From: Musa acuminata AAA Group
Taxonomy: Eukaryota; Streptophyta; Magnoliopsida; Zingiberales; Musaceae
Assembly: GCF_036884655.1 (NCBI RefSeq)
Contig: NC_088331.1
Coordinates: forward strand, 13,841,001-13,905,000
Reading direction: 5' to 3'
DNA: 64,000 nt
Under the pieces are notes generated by a model. It made no database searches. It saw only the letters and a program-made list of their open reading frames with translations, and had not been told where the DNA came from. The translations under genes and the position numbers were made by a program. This document shows positions 10,787 to 22,960 of this stretch, one piece after another. How positions within the stretch are numbered: position 1 is the stretch's first letter; every line of letters starts with the position of its first letter.

Positions 10787-11152
10787 ACATTTTTTTCTCA
10801 TTTGGTTTAATACCCAAGAAAAATTTCTCTTTTCGGCTTTCAAGAAGGTTTTTCTATCATTCGTCCTCTCATGTTCAATGGGACGGACTATACATATTGG
10901 AAAACTCGAATAAGAGTTTTTTTGCTTTCTATATATTTAAATTTATAGAATATTATCGAAAACGGTTTTCAAAAGTCTTCTACTCCAATGAACGAATGGA
11001 ATAATTTAGAGAAGAAAACTTTTTCTTTAAATGCTAGAGCTATGAACACTCTAATTTATGCTTTGAGAAAAAATGAGTTTAATTGTGGCTCTATTTGTAA
11101 AATGACTTTCGATATTTGGCATACACTTGAAATCACACACGAAGGCACTAGT

Positions 11153-13741
11153 TATAACATCCCCCCATTTAAAAAAAAAAATTAGTAAATGCTTGTTTGT
11201 AAATATGAGGATTATTTAATAATTTTTTTATTAAATAATATTATATTAAAGTTTATGGCTAAGGACCTAAGAGTAAATATTAAAAGTTTGAGATGATTTA
11301 TAGAATATTCAGAATTGAGTAAATAAAAAATAAAATAAAATGGAGGACATGTGTCATTAACAAGGATGAGCCACTTAGCATTTATTCTAAAGTTGACACC
11401 TAAACCCCATGCATGCTTACCACCTCACTATTTTAGCATGAGCCAAACCTAAGTAATTTAAGGCACCATTAAAAAGAAACTTTTCAGCCAACGTTAGTTC
11501 GAGGAGAAGAAGAAGAAGAGAAGAAGAAGAAGAAGAAGAAGAAGAAGAAGAAGAAGAAGGAGAAGAAGAAGAAGAAGAGGAAACTTTGTTTGAGGTTTTG
11601 CATCAACTCCTTATATTTGGGAATCAAACTCATCTAAGGCAAGTGTTCTAACCTCTTCCTACAGAATTCCTAATCTCTGTTTTCCTTTTAATTCTTCATA
11701 ATTCAAAAGATTTCAGCTTAGTACCAAACCGTTCTTTCCTTTTGATACAAAGCCATAAATCTGAAATTTTTTCGGTAATCTGACTTCTATACATTGTTTT
11801 GGATCTAACTTTTAGCACTAAACTCTGATTTAGGCAAAACCTAATCCATTTGAAAGTAGACTCAAATATCTTTATTTTAACACTAAGATTGAATGATTTG
11901 AAGTTTAAATGCCTACTAAGACTTCTGTTTCAATTAACCCTACAGATTCTACAAAATAGGGACTGAAATTTCTGACCTTCTGTTACTAAATTGCTCATAA
12001 CTCTCTAGAGAAAATTCTGAATTATACAAAGCTTAGTTCTTTGGAAACTAGATTCGCATATCTTTCTTTTGACACCTAGTTGAAAATTTTGAAGTATGTT
12101 TGCCTTCTGAAACATCTGTTTAAATTGATTATATCAAGTCTGCAAAACAGGGATGATCAATTCTGACCTTCCTTTACTCTATTTATTGTAACTTCCTGTC
12201 AAGAACTCAAAAAATTATAAATCTGAGTTCATCGGAAAATAGATTGATACAGATTTCCAATGACACCTATTTTTAGTAATTTGGAGCATATTTGGTCACT
12301 CAAACAATTCAGAAAATATACCATTTAAATTCTATCATAATTGAAAACTTTGTTGGGTTTTGCCTATTCAATTTTCATCCTATTAGAAATATGATTTCTG
12401 CTAAATTCTTCTTCAATTGAGCTTTATATCAGTCCTTTGAAGTTCTTGTATTGTTCATCCTAAAATTATTGTATAACTGAAATTTATTATGTAATGCTTT
12501 GTTTGCATTTCCTTGTTTGATAAAGGCACATGCATATCTTCATTGTTCCGCATGTGCTTCTGATATGTGTCAATGTTATTATTTATACTACCCTTTTGTA
12601 CTCTGGTGTCTTGTGGGATATTATGAACCTTTGCCAGAAATGGTAAAGGGAGTTATGCTTAGAGCCCGTGATTGCTCTGCCGGCCCCATTGACTTCACTC
12701 AGACGTGGGTGGATGGAGCTCCCAGACGTGGGAGACTTATGCTTGGTGGTTATCCAGAAATGGATGAATCACATTATGTATATGGTCCCACAGCGCCCTT
12801 TATATTTATTGATATGATATCCAAAGCTTTGTTTATGAGTTCATATTATGCTTTGGATAAAAATGGAATGCATGTTACATTAAAAATGACATACAGCTTG
12901 TGTTTATTATTCGGTTCACTTGTTATACTTTGAAGTGTTTCGTTTGTCATTATTATGCCCCTAAACACTCTTATGCCTTTGATATGCGCCTAAATGCTTC
13001 TTTTGCCAATGAAATGCTCCAATTTCCTTTCTCCTATTGTTATGTCTAATGCCTGTTTTTGAACGAGGTAAACCTTTGTGATTTTATATCAAATGAGATG
13101 ACTTCAAATGAACACTTGTATTTCTACTTTTGTAACTTGATACTAAGCCTGCTTGAACTTCTCCTATCGCCATGGATATGTTAGACGCTTGCTGAGCTTT
13201 TTATGCTCACCCCGTTGCTATATAAATTTTTCAGGGTAGCTTGTCACGCACTCAAAAGCTAGAATTGGGTTAAAGCAGTGAAAGGCTAGAAGATTTTTTA
13301 GCTAATTTTGTTGGAAATTGGTTTTTGTTGTATAGTAAACTTTACTTCTGATGTAATGTTAAGGATCTGTTGATACTTATGTGTTGTAAAAGTTTAAAGG
13401 ACCGCTCATGTGTATGGAATGATAAGTTTAAGTTGTATAAGGATAAGAACTCATGGTAAATAATTATATTTTTGTGATTGTATATACTTCTATGTTTATG
13501 GATTTGTGTTGTGGTTGATGTTTAGTTCAGTTGCCTTTGGATTTTGTGAATCTCTGAGTGAAGTGGATTATGATTTATGTAACGTACATGTTTATGAATT
13601 GTGAATATTGATTTTTGAATGATTCTTAGTATCCTCAAATTGTTAGATTGGATCCTGGATTGAATTGATGATGAATTATAATATTATTGATTTTAGACAG
13701 GGTCACACTTCCTGAATGTGATAATTCGGGGGGGCGTGACA
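11153..13741. mobile_element. 2589-bp insertion in gag, solo-LTR-like, target duplication CTAGT
   Basis: The insertion is bracketed by CTAGT at 11148-11152 and 13742-13746, and the gag reading frame resumes directly after the second copy. It starts TATAACATCCCCCC and ends GGGGGGGCGTGACA, imperfect inverted ends. The right end read on the minus strand, TGTCACGCCCC, and the left end, one base away from TGTAACATCCC, resemble LTR ends of plant Ty3/gypsy elements. No polymerase genes are inside. A 144-codon frame at 12499-12933 has no domain I recognise. A solo LTR of a gypsy element is the likeliest reading; orientation is unsettled. Confidence 0.75.
11501..11580 (+). repeat. (GAA)n microsatellite
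   Basis: About 80 bp of GAAGAA repeats with a few GAG and AGG interruptions, inside the insertion at 11153-13741. Confidence 0.97.
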
Positions 13742-14483
13742 CTAGTAGAGTAAAGGATTCTAAGGTAAATCTTTTGATGCATGATTTTGAACTATTTTGA
13801 ATGAAGCCATGCGAAACCATTGTTAATATACACACCCATTTTACGGATGTCATCAATGGCTTAAAAGCTCTTAGCAAATATTTTTCGAATCTTAAACTTA
13901 TTAATAAAGTTTTATGATCTCTTTCTAAAACTTGGGATCCTAAATTAACGGTCATTCAAGAGGCTAAGGATTTGAATACTTTCCCTCTTGAAGAACTTAC
14001 CGGGTCTTTAATGACCTATGAAATGAGTTGTATGGTACAAAATGAATATGAGAACAACCTTCCAAAGAACATGAAGGATTTGACACTTAGAACAAATGAA
14101 GACCACTCGAGCGAAAGCTCAAGTGATTATGAACTTGAACTTCTCACTATAAAAGTTAAAAAGTTCATTAAACAAGAATTATAGAATAAAAATAAACTTA
14201 AAAAGAAGTTACCAAAGAAGAAGAGAGCACTTAAAGTGACTTGGGATGAAACGAGTGCATCCGAAGAGCAAAGAGCAAACCGATGAAGACAAAATGACAA
14301 ACTTCGCTTTGGTGACTCTCGACAATGAGGTAAAAAACTCAAAAGAAACCCCCTTAATTTATTTTAAAATTACTTGATGCATTTCATATATTGCTTTTAA
14401 ATTAGTTAGTAAAAAATACTAAATAAATGAATAAAAGGGGATCATGCTTTTTTTTTTCTAGTTAATTTTAAAAATGATAATGA

Positions 14484-15995
14484 TGTTGAATCTCGGATTT
14501 TGATGATGACGTCAATTGTCGTTTGTTATCTAATCCATATATTGAGATAAGTGTGCAGGATTAACTACGATGAAAGTAAGACATACAGCAGGAGTTGCGC
14601 CGGAGTCAAGACTATGATCACGTTGGGGGTTCGAGAATTCGACGAAAGTTCGGACGGTCGTCGGAGGTTCTATGGGAACAAATCTGAGAAGTCCAGGAGC
14701 TTGCCAAAGAAGCTCATCGGAACTTGCCAAGTAGACCGACCGTCGCAAGTCCAGGAGTTTGTCGGAAGTCCACAGGAGCATCACCGAGGGTTCATCGGAT
14801 GATCAACGGAAGCTCGTCGGAAGCTTGCCGGAAGAAGCGATTGACGCACCAGAGCAAGTTGCAGTAAATGTCTTAAGAAATTCATAGTTAGCTTGATGAT
14901 TAAGTTAGAAATGGGAGGTGATCCCATTAACTTAATCTTGGGGCAATTGGGCCCTTGACAGACCTAAATTGGGTCAAATGGATCAACCCATTCGGACCCA
15001 GATTACTTGGCCAGAGGTGGCACCGCCCAGGGCTCAGTCTCCGAGCTCTGGTTGGGTGGTGCAACCGCCTCTGACAGAGGTGCAACCGCTTGAGCTCCAT
15101 CTCCGAGCTCTGGTTGGGCGGTACAACCGCCCTAGTCAGGCAGTGGCACCACATGAGCTCGGTCTCCGAGCTCTAGCAGGAGGTGCAACCGCCCTTGACA
15201 AGAGGTGACACCGCCCAGAGGCTCAGTCTTCGAGCTTTGCCAGGCGATGCAACCGCTAGACCCCGAAATTTCGGGAATTGACAGTTTTAAGCTCGGAATT
15301 CAAACTGGGTTGGGGCCTATAAATACCCCACCCTTTCAGCAATGAAAGAGCAACCAAAAACCATCGAAATCCTGATCTTACTCTATGATTTTTAGAGCTC
15401 AAAAGTGTTGTATGAGTTAAAAGTTATCCTTCCTCTTTTCTTCCAAATTTTGATCTATCAAGAGAGGAAAGAAAATTCTGTAAGAGTTGTCTCCTAAGCC
15501 TGTCAAAAGGAGTGAAACTGTAAAAAGGTGGTTGGCCTTCGCCTATTGAAGGAAGGCCTCTAGTGGACGTCGGTGGTGGAAGCCAAAAGTGGATATAGGT
15601 CAAGATTGACTGCACCACTCTAAATCTCGGTTTGCATTTACTTTGAGCATATTATCTTTACTACAAACCTCCTCAATAGCTTACTGCATACTACGCATTT
15701 ATGATCGTGTTTCAAAGTTCAGTATTTTCCGAATTGGCGTTTAGACGTAAATCAGTTTTATCGTACGAACATCATATTTCAGTTTACGCTTACATTCTAA
15801 TTTCCATCATAACTGCAAACTGCCTTCATAGACTTGCTTTAACTGCATCTTGCTTGATCACAAGTTAAAGTGATTTACGAATCGGCTTTTCTACCGAAAT
15901 CGCTCTTATCGTACGAACGTAGTTTTAATTGTCGAAAGTTTTCCGCTGCACTAATTCACCCCCCCTCCCTCCTCTTAGTGCTCTTGATCCTAACA
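14484..15995 (+). mobile_element. Solo LTR with target duplication AATGA (1512 bp)
   Basis: A full LTR from TGTTGAATCTCGG to GATCCTAACA is flanked by AATGA at 14479-14483 and 15996-16000. It inserted into the AT-rich noncoding part of the gag-bearing element. Like copy A it lacks the 333-bp U3 module. It also lacks a long 18-bp array, which explains its shorter length. A TATA box is at 15318-15325. Confidence 0.92.
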
Positions 15996-17570
15996 AATGA
16001 CAATTATATATTTTATGAAAATATAATAAAATATTAGATTTAAATCTAATGATTAATCCTATGTATGTTTTTAAGAAAAAATAATGTGTATCTAAATTGA
16101 TGATTTTTTATTTTGATTAAAAATATTTTTATGAAATCATGCTTGATGAAATAATGTAATGATAATTTGAAATCATGATTAATGAGTTTATATTTCGAAA
16201 TTATGCATGATGATTCTTGTAATTTATGGATTATCGATTTTTACCGTAATAAAGGTTCTTTTTCGGTTTTAAACGTTGATGCATGTTTTTATTTAGTATA
16301 AATAAAAAAAGAATGCTTCTATGAAATAAATGAACTAAAAAGAGGAAAGCATTTTTCTTGAAATTTTTTTTCTCTATCTTTTCGATTTTTCAATAAGAGA
16401 TTGATAAAGTTATTTATGTCATTTTGAATCTCTTGAAAGTGATTTTGATGATTTATTGATTTGAATTTGGATTAGTTTCATCTAACTATGATTTTTATCT
16501 TGATTTCTCGATATTTATAACTTGAGATTTATCCTATATGAATCGAGATCTTTTATCCTCGATGTTTCTTTTTGCTATCTACTATCTAGATGAATCATGA
16601 TTTTTCAGAATTACAATTTTTATGATTCATATTGAATTGAGAGATATTATACATGAATCGAGATCCTTTATGTTTTCTCTCATGACACCTTTTGCTTTAG
16701 CAATGTCTTTATCGATATCATGAATTTGAATTCTCGATATTGATACTTGAAATTTTTCTATAAATCAAGATCTTATTTTTGAACTCCCATGTTTCTTTTT
16801 TGTTATTTACTAAAAGGAATATTTGTCAAGATAAATCATGTCATTTATTATTCATGATTTAATCCTTCGTAATCTTTGATATTTTATCTTTTATTATATG
16901 ATTTTTATGTACAATTTCTTGTATTCATGAAGTATTTATCTCATCACCCAATTAATTTTTCTTTATATTCTTCATGTGATGATATGAAATTTTGTATGAA
17001 ATACTCATGATATCATGTTGATGCATACAAATGAGAAGTTATGATCATGCATAGTAGGATGTGATGTAATTTGATATTTTGATACCATCATGATGTGAAA
17101 TATTTATGATTTGGAATGATGCATGCAATACTTATGATTTTATTATGATGATATATATGATGTATTGCATATGATGTGAATCATGATTAAAAGTGTTTTC
17201 ACTTGAATTCAAGGTTTATCTCAATTATGACATATTGCAATAAGAATGACACTTTATCTTTGTCATAATTTGTAAATTGATATAAAGGGAAATAAATTAC
17301 ACCATTGTATTATTATTCCCTTCATTTTGCTAATAACAAAGGGAGAGAAAGAATTGCTAATATGCACATCGCAAAAGAGAGATTTATTAGCTTGCACAAT
17401 TCAAGAAGATTCAAAAACATGCTAGCTTGCTCATCTCAAAAGAAAAGCAAATATTACTAACTTGCATATTTCAAAAAGCAAAAGTTGATTTCTTGAATAA
17501 CTCAAATTAAGCAAATATTATTAACTTACATATTTCAAAAAGCAAAAGTTACTTTCTCGACAATTTAGAC
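15996..17570 (+). mobile_element. AT-rich interior of pol-less Sirevirus derivative
   Basis: This continues the element of 10396-14483 after the solo LTR. It is very AT-rich, has no substantial open frame, and is full of ATGATT/ATCATG motifs. From about 17320 it changes to the 3' spacer type, with TTTTGCTAATAACAAAGGGAGAG and TTGCTAGCTTGC-like motifs. No reverse transcriptase, integrase or RNase H sequence lies between gag and spacer. The minus-strand element at 50576-53035 has the same order. No 3' LTR follows; the sequence switches to an unrelated transposon near 17575. Confidence 0.6.
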
Positions 17571-17574
17571 CTAA

Positions 17575-19900
17575 ATAATTGCATCTCCATTTGTCCGTTA
17601 GCAAGTGATCCATGTACTTCATCACAAATATCATACAATCATTGTTGCAAAACAAGAATATCAATTAGTATAATAATTACACAACTTGAGTGATGTGAAT
17701 GCCATGAGTAATTTATGATCTACCTTATTGAGGATATTTTACATCTTTGTCTTTCATTTGTTACTAATATTTTTTTTTGCAATGTAAGGATGGAGACTGT
17801 CTAAATCAACAAGTGATGTTTTCTTAAATTTTTGTATCTATCTTTCAATAAATAAATATTTAATATGAGATAAATATTATGATAGCATAACAAGACAAAT
17901 TAGAACACTTACGATTAATCTTAATATGTTCTAATGTCATTTTATAGGGAGAGAGTTGTAATGAAAATGCATATTCAGATTGGAAAAATATATAATTAGT
18001 TATACCAATCTGAAAATGCATATTCAGATTGGAACAATATAGAACACTTACTATTAATCTAAATATGTTCTAATGTCATCCCAAATGAACTATATGCTCT
18101 CTACAATCAAAAATCAGTAAAAATATTAGTCAATCCATCATAAAGTAAAATATGGGATGGAACAATATATAATTAGTTATACCAATTTACCTCAAGATCA
18201 CTCCACACTAACAATGATGACTAAAATTTCTATTCAGATTGTAGAACATTATGATAAATAATAGACTAATAAGCATCTATAACCTCTCCATCAATAAATT
18301 CTCTCATATCCAATAAAGACCAAAAAGATATGCATTCACACATCAATGTGTTGTCTTTCTAAAAAAGTAGAACAACTAATATTACAAATAAAAAATGATA
18401 ATTCAATCAATTATAGCAACCTAATTCAACAATCAATTATTTGTAAGACTTACATAAATTATTCAATTTCAAAGCTAAAATAGTAGCCTCTTCTTTATCA
18501 TTACTCATCTTCTTATAAATTTTACAAGATGAAAAATATTAGTCAAGACAATCAAATTAATTATGCTATAAATATAATCAAATTTTGATCACATTTGTAA
18601 ATTTCTCTTTTTCCATCTCTCATACAGCTAAAGAATCATTGACCTTGTCCTTACAAGTTTCCAAAATATAGATTTTTTCTTGCTTATCTCTAATGTCCCA
18701 AAATCCTTTAGGCAACTTTCTCTTTCTAAAGACATATAGGTTGTGTTTTAAGGCACCATATATCTTAAACCTATATAGCTTATGAAGTTTCGACAAAGTA
18801 GCCCGTTATCAATCCTTTTGGATGATAAGTGTGATAAAATATACTATAGAATGATCATTATGATAGTCCTCGAAGCTTAGAGTCAAAAGATAAAGAAGTT
18901 TCATCTTTGTTGTTTTTACAATTGGCATATTCTTATCCCAAATGTGTCCTACAAATAAATTAATATAGTAAATAAGATAATATATTTAAATAAACAAATG
19001 AGAAATACTAAACTATTATACCTCAGTATTATAGTGTTTTATTATTATACGATAATAGACAAGACTCGAAAGGAGTCAGAGTGAGTATTTGCATACTTGC
19101 ATAATAAGCATATATAAATTTATAAAACATATTTATTTCTCCAAATGAATGAATATTTATAAATAAATACTCACCACATCCTCAGTTATTGATTTCAACT
19201 TTAAGTCAATAATATTCCAATTACTGAGGCTCACTCGACCCCATCTTCAAAGTCGATGATTAAAATAATGAGATGACATAAACATATCGACATGCTAGCA
19301 TAGCCATACTTGCAAAAAAAAAAACAACATTAAGAATTAAAATTAATATTATATATATATATATATAATTTATCCTACCAATAATACCGGTATACACCCT
19401 CTAAGGTATCCAATCATGTTGGTGCTACTCTCAGGTTTTAACTTTTTTATTCGAGCACCAATAGTTAAAATCTTTACGGAGATATAAGAATGAACAATCA
19501 TCATCCAATTATAGTTAGTCAATGAATCCAAATCGTCCATGTACGTTAGTAACATTGGGATTGAAGGATAGTTGATTTGATAAAAGAAAAATACAAATAA
19601 ATATGTATAAAATGTACGACTAACAAAAATTGACAATGTCCATATCATCATCACTAGAAACCAATATACATATCAAATCTTCTATATTTTATCTACTAGA
19701 AAGTTGATCTCTAAAGTATTTTTTAAGCATATAATTTGAAGTCATTGTTTCAACATGTATGACTTACCCACGATTGGAAACCCCTAAAATCAAAGCAACA
19801 TCGCTCGAGCTAAACTTAATTAGGATACAACTAAATGTAAAAGTAGATCCTTCTATCCAATATTTCAAAATACTATACAAATATATCGACATATAGGAAC
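17575..19900 (-). pseudogene. Decayed Ulp1-like (C48) protease gene of a plant transposon
   Basis: Read on the minus strand, three pieces are recognisable. Around 19830-19770 a frame gives LIKFSSSDVALILGVSNRG followed by a GTAAGT donor; this is the usual start of the DUF1985/plant-mobile-type domain in Ulp1-bearing transposons. At 19654-19370 a 94-codon frame contains LLTYMDDLDSLTNYNW and GCIPVLL, later motifs of the same domain. Near 17643-17575 lies NDCMIFVMKYMDHLL, matching the catalytic-cysteine block of Ulp1/C48 SUMO proteases, where NDCG or DCGVFVMKYM is usual. The histidine block was not found intact. Such genes are carried by Mutator-like (KUlp1) and CACTA elements; terminal repeats were not identified, so the element type is open. 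Confidence 0.6.
17900..18190. repeat. Short local duplications in the Ulp1 remnant
   Basis: A GAACACTTAC-ATTAATCT-AATATGTTCTAATGTCAT segment occurs near 17909 and again near 18045. A block with TATAATTAGTTATACCAAT recurs near 17990 and 18168, and GAAAATGCATATTCAGATTGGA recurs near 17961 and 18011. These overlapping direct duplications confirm that the coding region here is broken. Confidence 0.75.
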
Positions 19901-20479
19901 GTTAGGAATATCTACTATATGACAAAAATATTCTCATAAAAACACGAAGATAATATAGCTTAAGACAAATGTATATCATATACTCTCGGTTCTTACCACT
20001 CAATTCACAAATAAAACACCTAAAGTAATGGATGTAATAATGACTATTAACTATGTATTATGGAGGGGGTTTATTAGTAGTTGAGGAAGCACAAGATGGT
20101 GAACGAGGGGTGACACCGAAAGGGGTGATGTAGTAGGGTTAAAGGAATAGGTGATTCAAGCATCTTTGATGTTGGACTTGAAAAAAAATTAATTAATTTC
20201 ATATAACAATATTAATTGATATAAATCTTTAAGTTATGATATATATATATATATATATATATAGTAACCACTTTATATGCTTTTTTTCCTGAAGTCAAAG
20301 GCATCGTTCTGTTTATATATAAAAATAAATATTATAAATAGGAGATATTATATCCAAAGATTAAGAGATAAAAACATAGACATGTTATAAAATATATCCG
20401 AGAATTCAATACCCTTATATTCTAGTTAAGCAATATGCCTTAAAATTATGTTTGATAAAGATATCCTAAAAGCATATTA

Positions 20480-21190
20480 TCAATGAAATGAATGATTTGA
20501 ACATGGACCTACATAAAAAATAAGTCTATAATGCATGTAGTCCACATTAATCTATAGTGATGTAACCCAAGTGGAACTCCAATGTAAAAAAGAAAATTAT
20601 CCCCAAACCTATCCAAACAACTCCAAAACTATTATAACATGTTTACAATCATTTTTTTTAATTTGTAACTATTTTTGGGTCATTAACTAATAAAATAGAA
20701 GATTTCTACCTTGAATTTACAAGTATAACCCGAGTGTAACTCAAATGTAAATAAGATAATTATCTCCAAATAGATATAAACTTATTCAAAACTATGATAA
20801 TATAATCTTAATATGTTTAGTATTATTTTTTTTATTTTATAGTTATTAATTATCGAAATAGGAGGTTTCTATATTGAATTTATAATTGAGTATAACATGC
20901 ATATAAACCGAGTAGTAATTTTACTCTAATCCTATCAAAACTTTCTATAATAATTATAAAAAAAAATCTAATATATTTAGTATTTTTTTTCTATTTTATT
21001 TTTATTTTTATATGATTTTAGAAGTTATTTTTAAAAAAAAATGTTCTATAGTTCTAAACGGTACTATCACTTGGAATAGGGCAATACTATCATCGTAGGT
21101 CAATAGAGCACTAAGTATAAGTGGTACCATTGTCACTAGATAGTGTTACACTAGCTATGGTTTTAAGCTTCTTTGAAACACAGGCCATGA
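20480..21190 (-). repeat. Inverted copy of the 35-37 kb local repeat family
   Basis: Read on the minus strand, this region parallels 35280-36100. A segment with GTGGTACCACTTATAC, GATAGTATTGCCC and CGTTTAGAACTATAGAAC comes first. Units with AACCGAGTTATACTC-like motifs (seen on + as GTATAACCCGAGTGTAACTC) spaced roughly 150-180 bp follow. Identity is modest and was judged by eye. Confidence 0.55.
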
Positions 21191-21592
21191 GGGTGGTTGT
21201 CTTACATTTAACAGAGGACCATGGAATCATCATGTAACCCTATATGATTTACACTACTATATAAATTCAATTGGAGTGGCCTAAATTTAATTGATCTACG
21301 TCTTAAATCACCTAAATATTTAGGTATTACAGTATTACAATAGTTAAGTATTACAAATTCAATTTTAGGGGGTGGGAAGGAGGGGGGGACATTAGGTAAA
21401 GGCTTATTAGAGATCGTAGAGGAGATGTCTAAGAGGAAGTCTGGATTAGTGATGTTAGAGAGGTCACAAAACCTATTGTAGGAGGGAAATTAGCACCGAC
21501 AAAACAAGAGAGGAAGGAGTCAAAGCTAGTGAGGATAGGCTATGCAGCTGGATGAGATACAAGTTTGTAGCCTACAAGTGCAATCACCAAAG

Positions 21593-22690
21593 TGTTGAAT
21601 CTCATATTTTGATAATGAAATCAAACGATAGTGTTTATGATCTGATCTACGTTTTGAGTGACACAGAAAACTTCGATCAAGAAGAAATAATTAAAGCAAG
21701 AATAATCATATTGAGCTAGAGTGAAACATGTTAGAAGATTGGACGTCGAGCCGAAGAATTGGTCGACGTATCGACAGAAGGCTTCGGGCCATGGGTTCGG
21801 GCATCGAGCCAAGAAGAGCAAAAATTATACCAAGGAAATCAGAGTTGCGGAGGTCAATTGACCGATTTGGCAATAGGTCATAAGAGAGAACGATGCACTA
21901 AAGAATCGAACGAGGTATCAATGAACCAATGACATGCCAAACAATATTTAATTTAGCTTTGTAATAATTATCTAGATTGAAGTATGTTTTAGCGTAATTG
22001 GGTTGGAATTAGGCCACCTCAATTATGGACCAAATGGGCCCAAGTTTGGGTTGTGTTGCGCCAAGTGAAAGGTCCAAACAGTGACCCAAACTGGTGGAAT
22101 CGTCGGTGGTACAGTCCCCAAGACTATGTCATGCGGTGGTATCGCTAGTCTGGGCGATAGAATTGCCCAGAATCGATCTCTGAGATAATGTCAGGCGGTA
22201 GTACCACTTGGACACAATCTCCCAAGCGATAACATTATCAGACTGGGTGGTGGTACCACCCAGTATTAGTGTTGCAAGCGGTGGTACTGTCCAGCACAAG
22301 TGGTGGTACCATTAGGACTCAAAAAAATATGGGATGAAATTTTTTTTGGCTCTAATTTTGAAGTCATTTGGGGTCTATAAATATCCTAGCTATTCGTACA
22401 TGGAGTAGTAGGAATTGAGCAAAAAATTGAGTTAAAAAATGAGAAAAAATACTTGAGAAAAATTGGTAAATTCTCTTAGGATTTAGGATAACTTCTTCCT
22501 AGTATTTAGAAGTTCATCTAAAGAAAGAAGTGAGGTCTAAGAAAAAGAGACTCGTAAAGGTTATCTTCTAAACCCATGAAAAAGAGAAAGAGTCTAAAAG
22601 GTTATTTTACCTTCTCACGCTTTCGTATGTTTTCAAATTAAACTCACATTTCAATTTTTATGGAACCTTTATTTTAAGTTAAACTCACAT
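21593..22690 (+). mobile_element. 3'-truncated Sirevirus LTR upstream of ALIX
   Basis: It starts TGTTGAATCTCATATTTTG and carries the U3 module (GATTGGACGTCGAGCC, GACGTATCGACAGAAGGC), degenerate GCGGTGGTACC-type palindromes (22110-22320) and a TATA box at 22376-22383. A leader with a CTTCTAAACCCATGAAAAAGAG block follows, and LTR similarity fades by about 22690. It lacks the poly-C tract and CTAACA end. No polypurine tract precedes it, so it is not a normal 3' LTR in place. Confidence 0.8.
22376..22383 (+). promoter_or_regulatory. LTR TATA box 578 bp upstream of the ALIX start
   Basis: TATAAATA in GGGGTCTATAAATATCC, the conserved LTR promoter context, on the same strand as the ALIX gene. Whether it drives any transcript cannot be told from sequence. 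Confidence 0.5.
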
Positions 22691-22960
22691 ATTAATGGGC
22701 GAAGTTTTGAAAAAAAACACCCTTATTTTCCCGAGAATTCGCCCAGTATTAATTAACATATTCTTAAATAAAGCGTTGTTCAAGTTTCCAACCACAATAC
22801 TTGTTAATCATTGACGTATTTGTGAAGGCCTTGTTCCCCTCTCTGCTTCCTCTCCCTATTACTGCTGCCTGAAATCCCTATTCCTCTCCCGCTCCAGATC
22901 CCACCCAATACCCACCGGCGGGTGGCGATCCGATAAGGGCCGCGGAGCGGCGCTGGTCCG

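Larger units (their letters stand above)
10865..14400 (+). pseudogene. Sirevirus gag pseudogene, split by a 2.6-kb insertion
   Basis: The gag frame is readable from about 10865 (MFNGTDYTYWKTRIRVFLLS) to 11152, is interrupted at 11153-13741, and resumes at 13747. It runs to about 14184 and then, after a frameshift, to about 14390. The N-terminal W-rich motif and the later LPLEEL-like and SSSDYELELL stretches fit copia gag. At least three in-frame stops are present (near 10947, 13915 and 14182), so the copy is dead even without the insertion. No zinc-knuckle CCHC box is seen. The part near 13960-14390 has a counterpart on the minus strand at 52621-53035. Confidence 0.8.

Noticed and set aside
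12499..12933. 144-codon frame as a gene
   Set aside because: No domain recognised and it lies inside a repeat-like insertion; mentioned there but not called.
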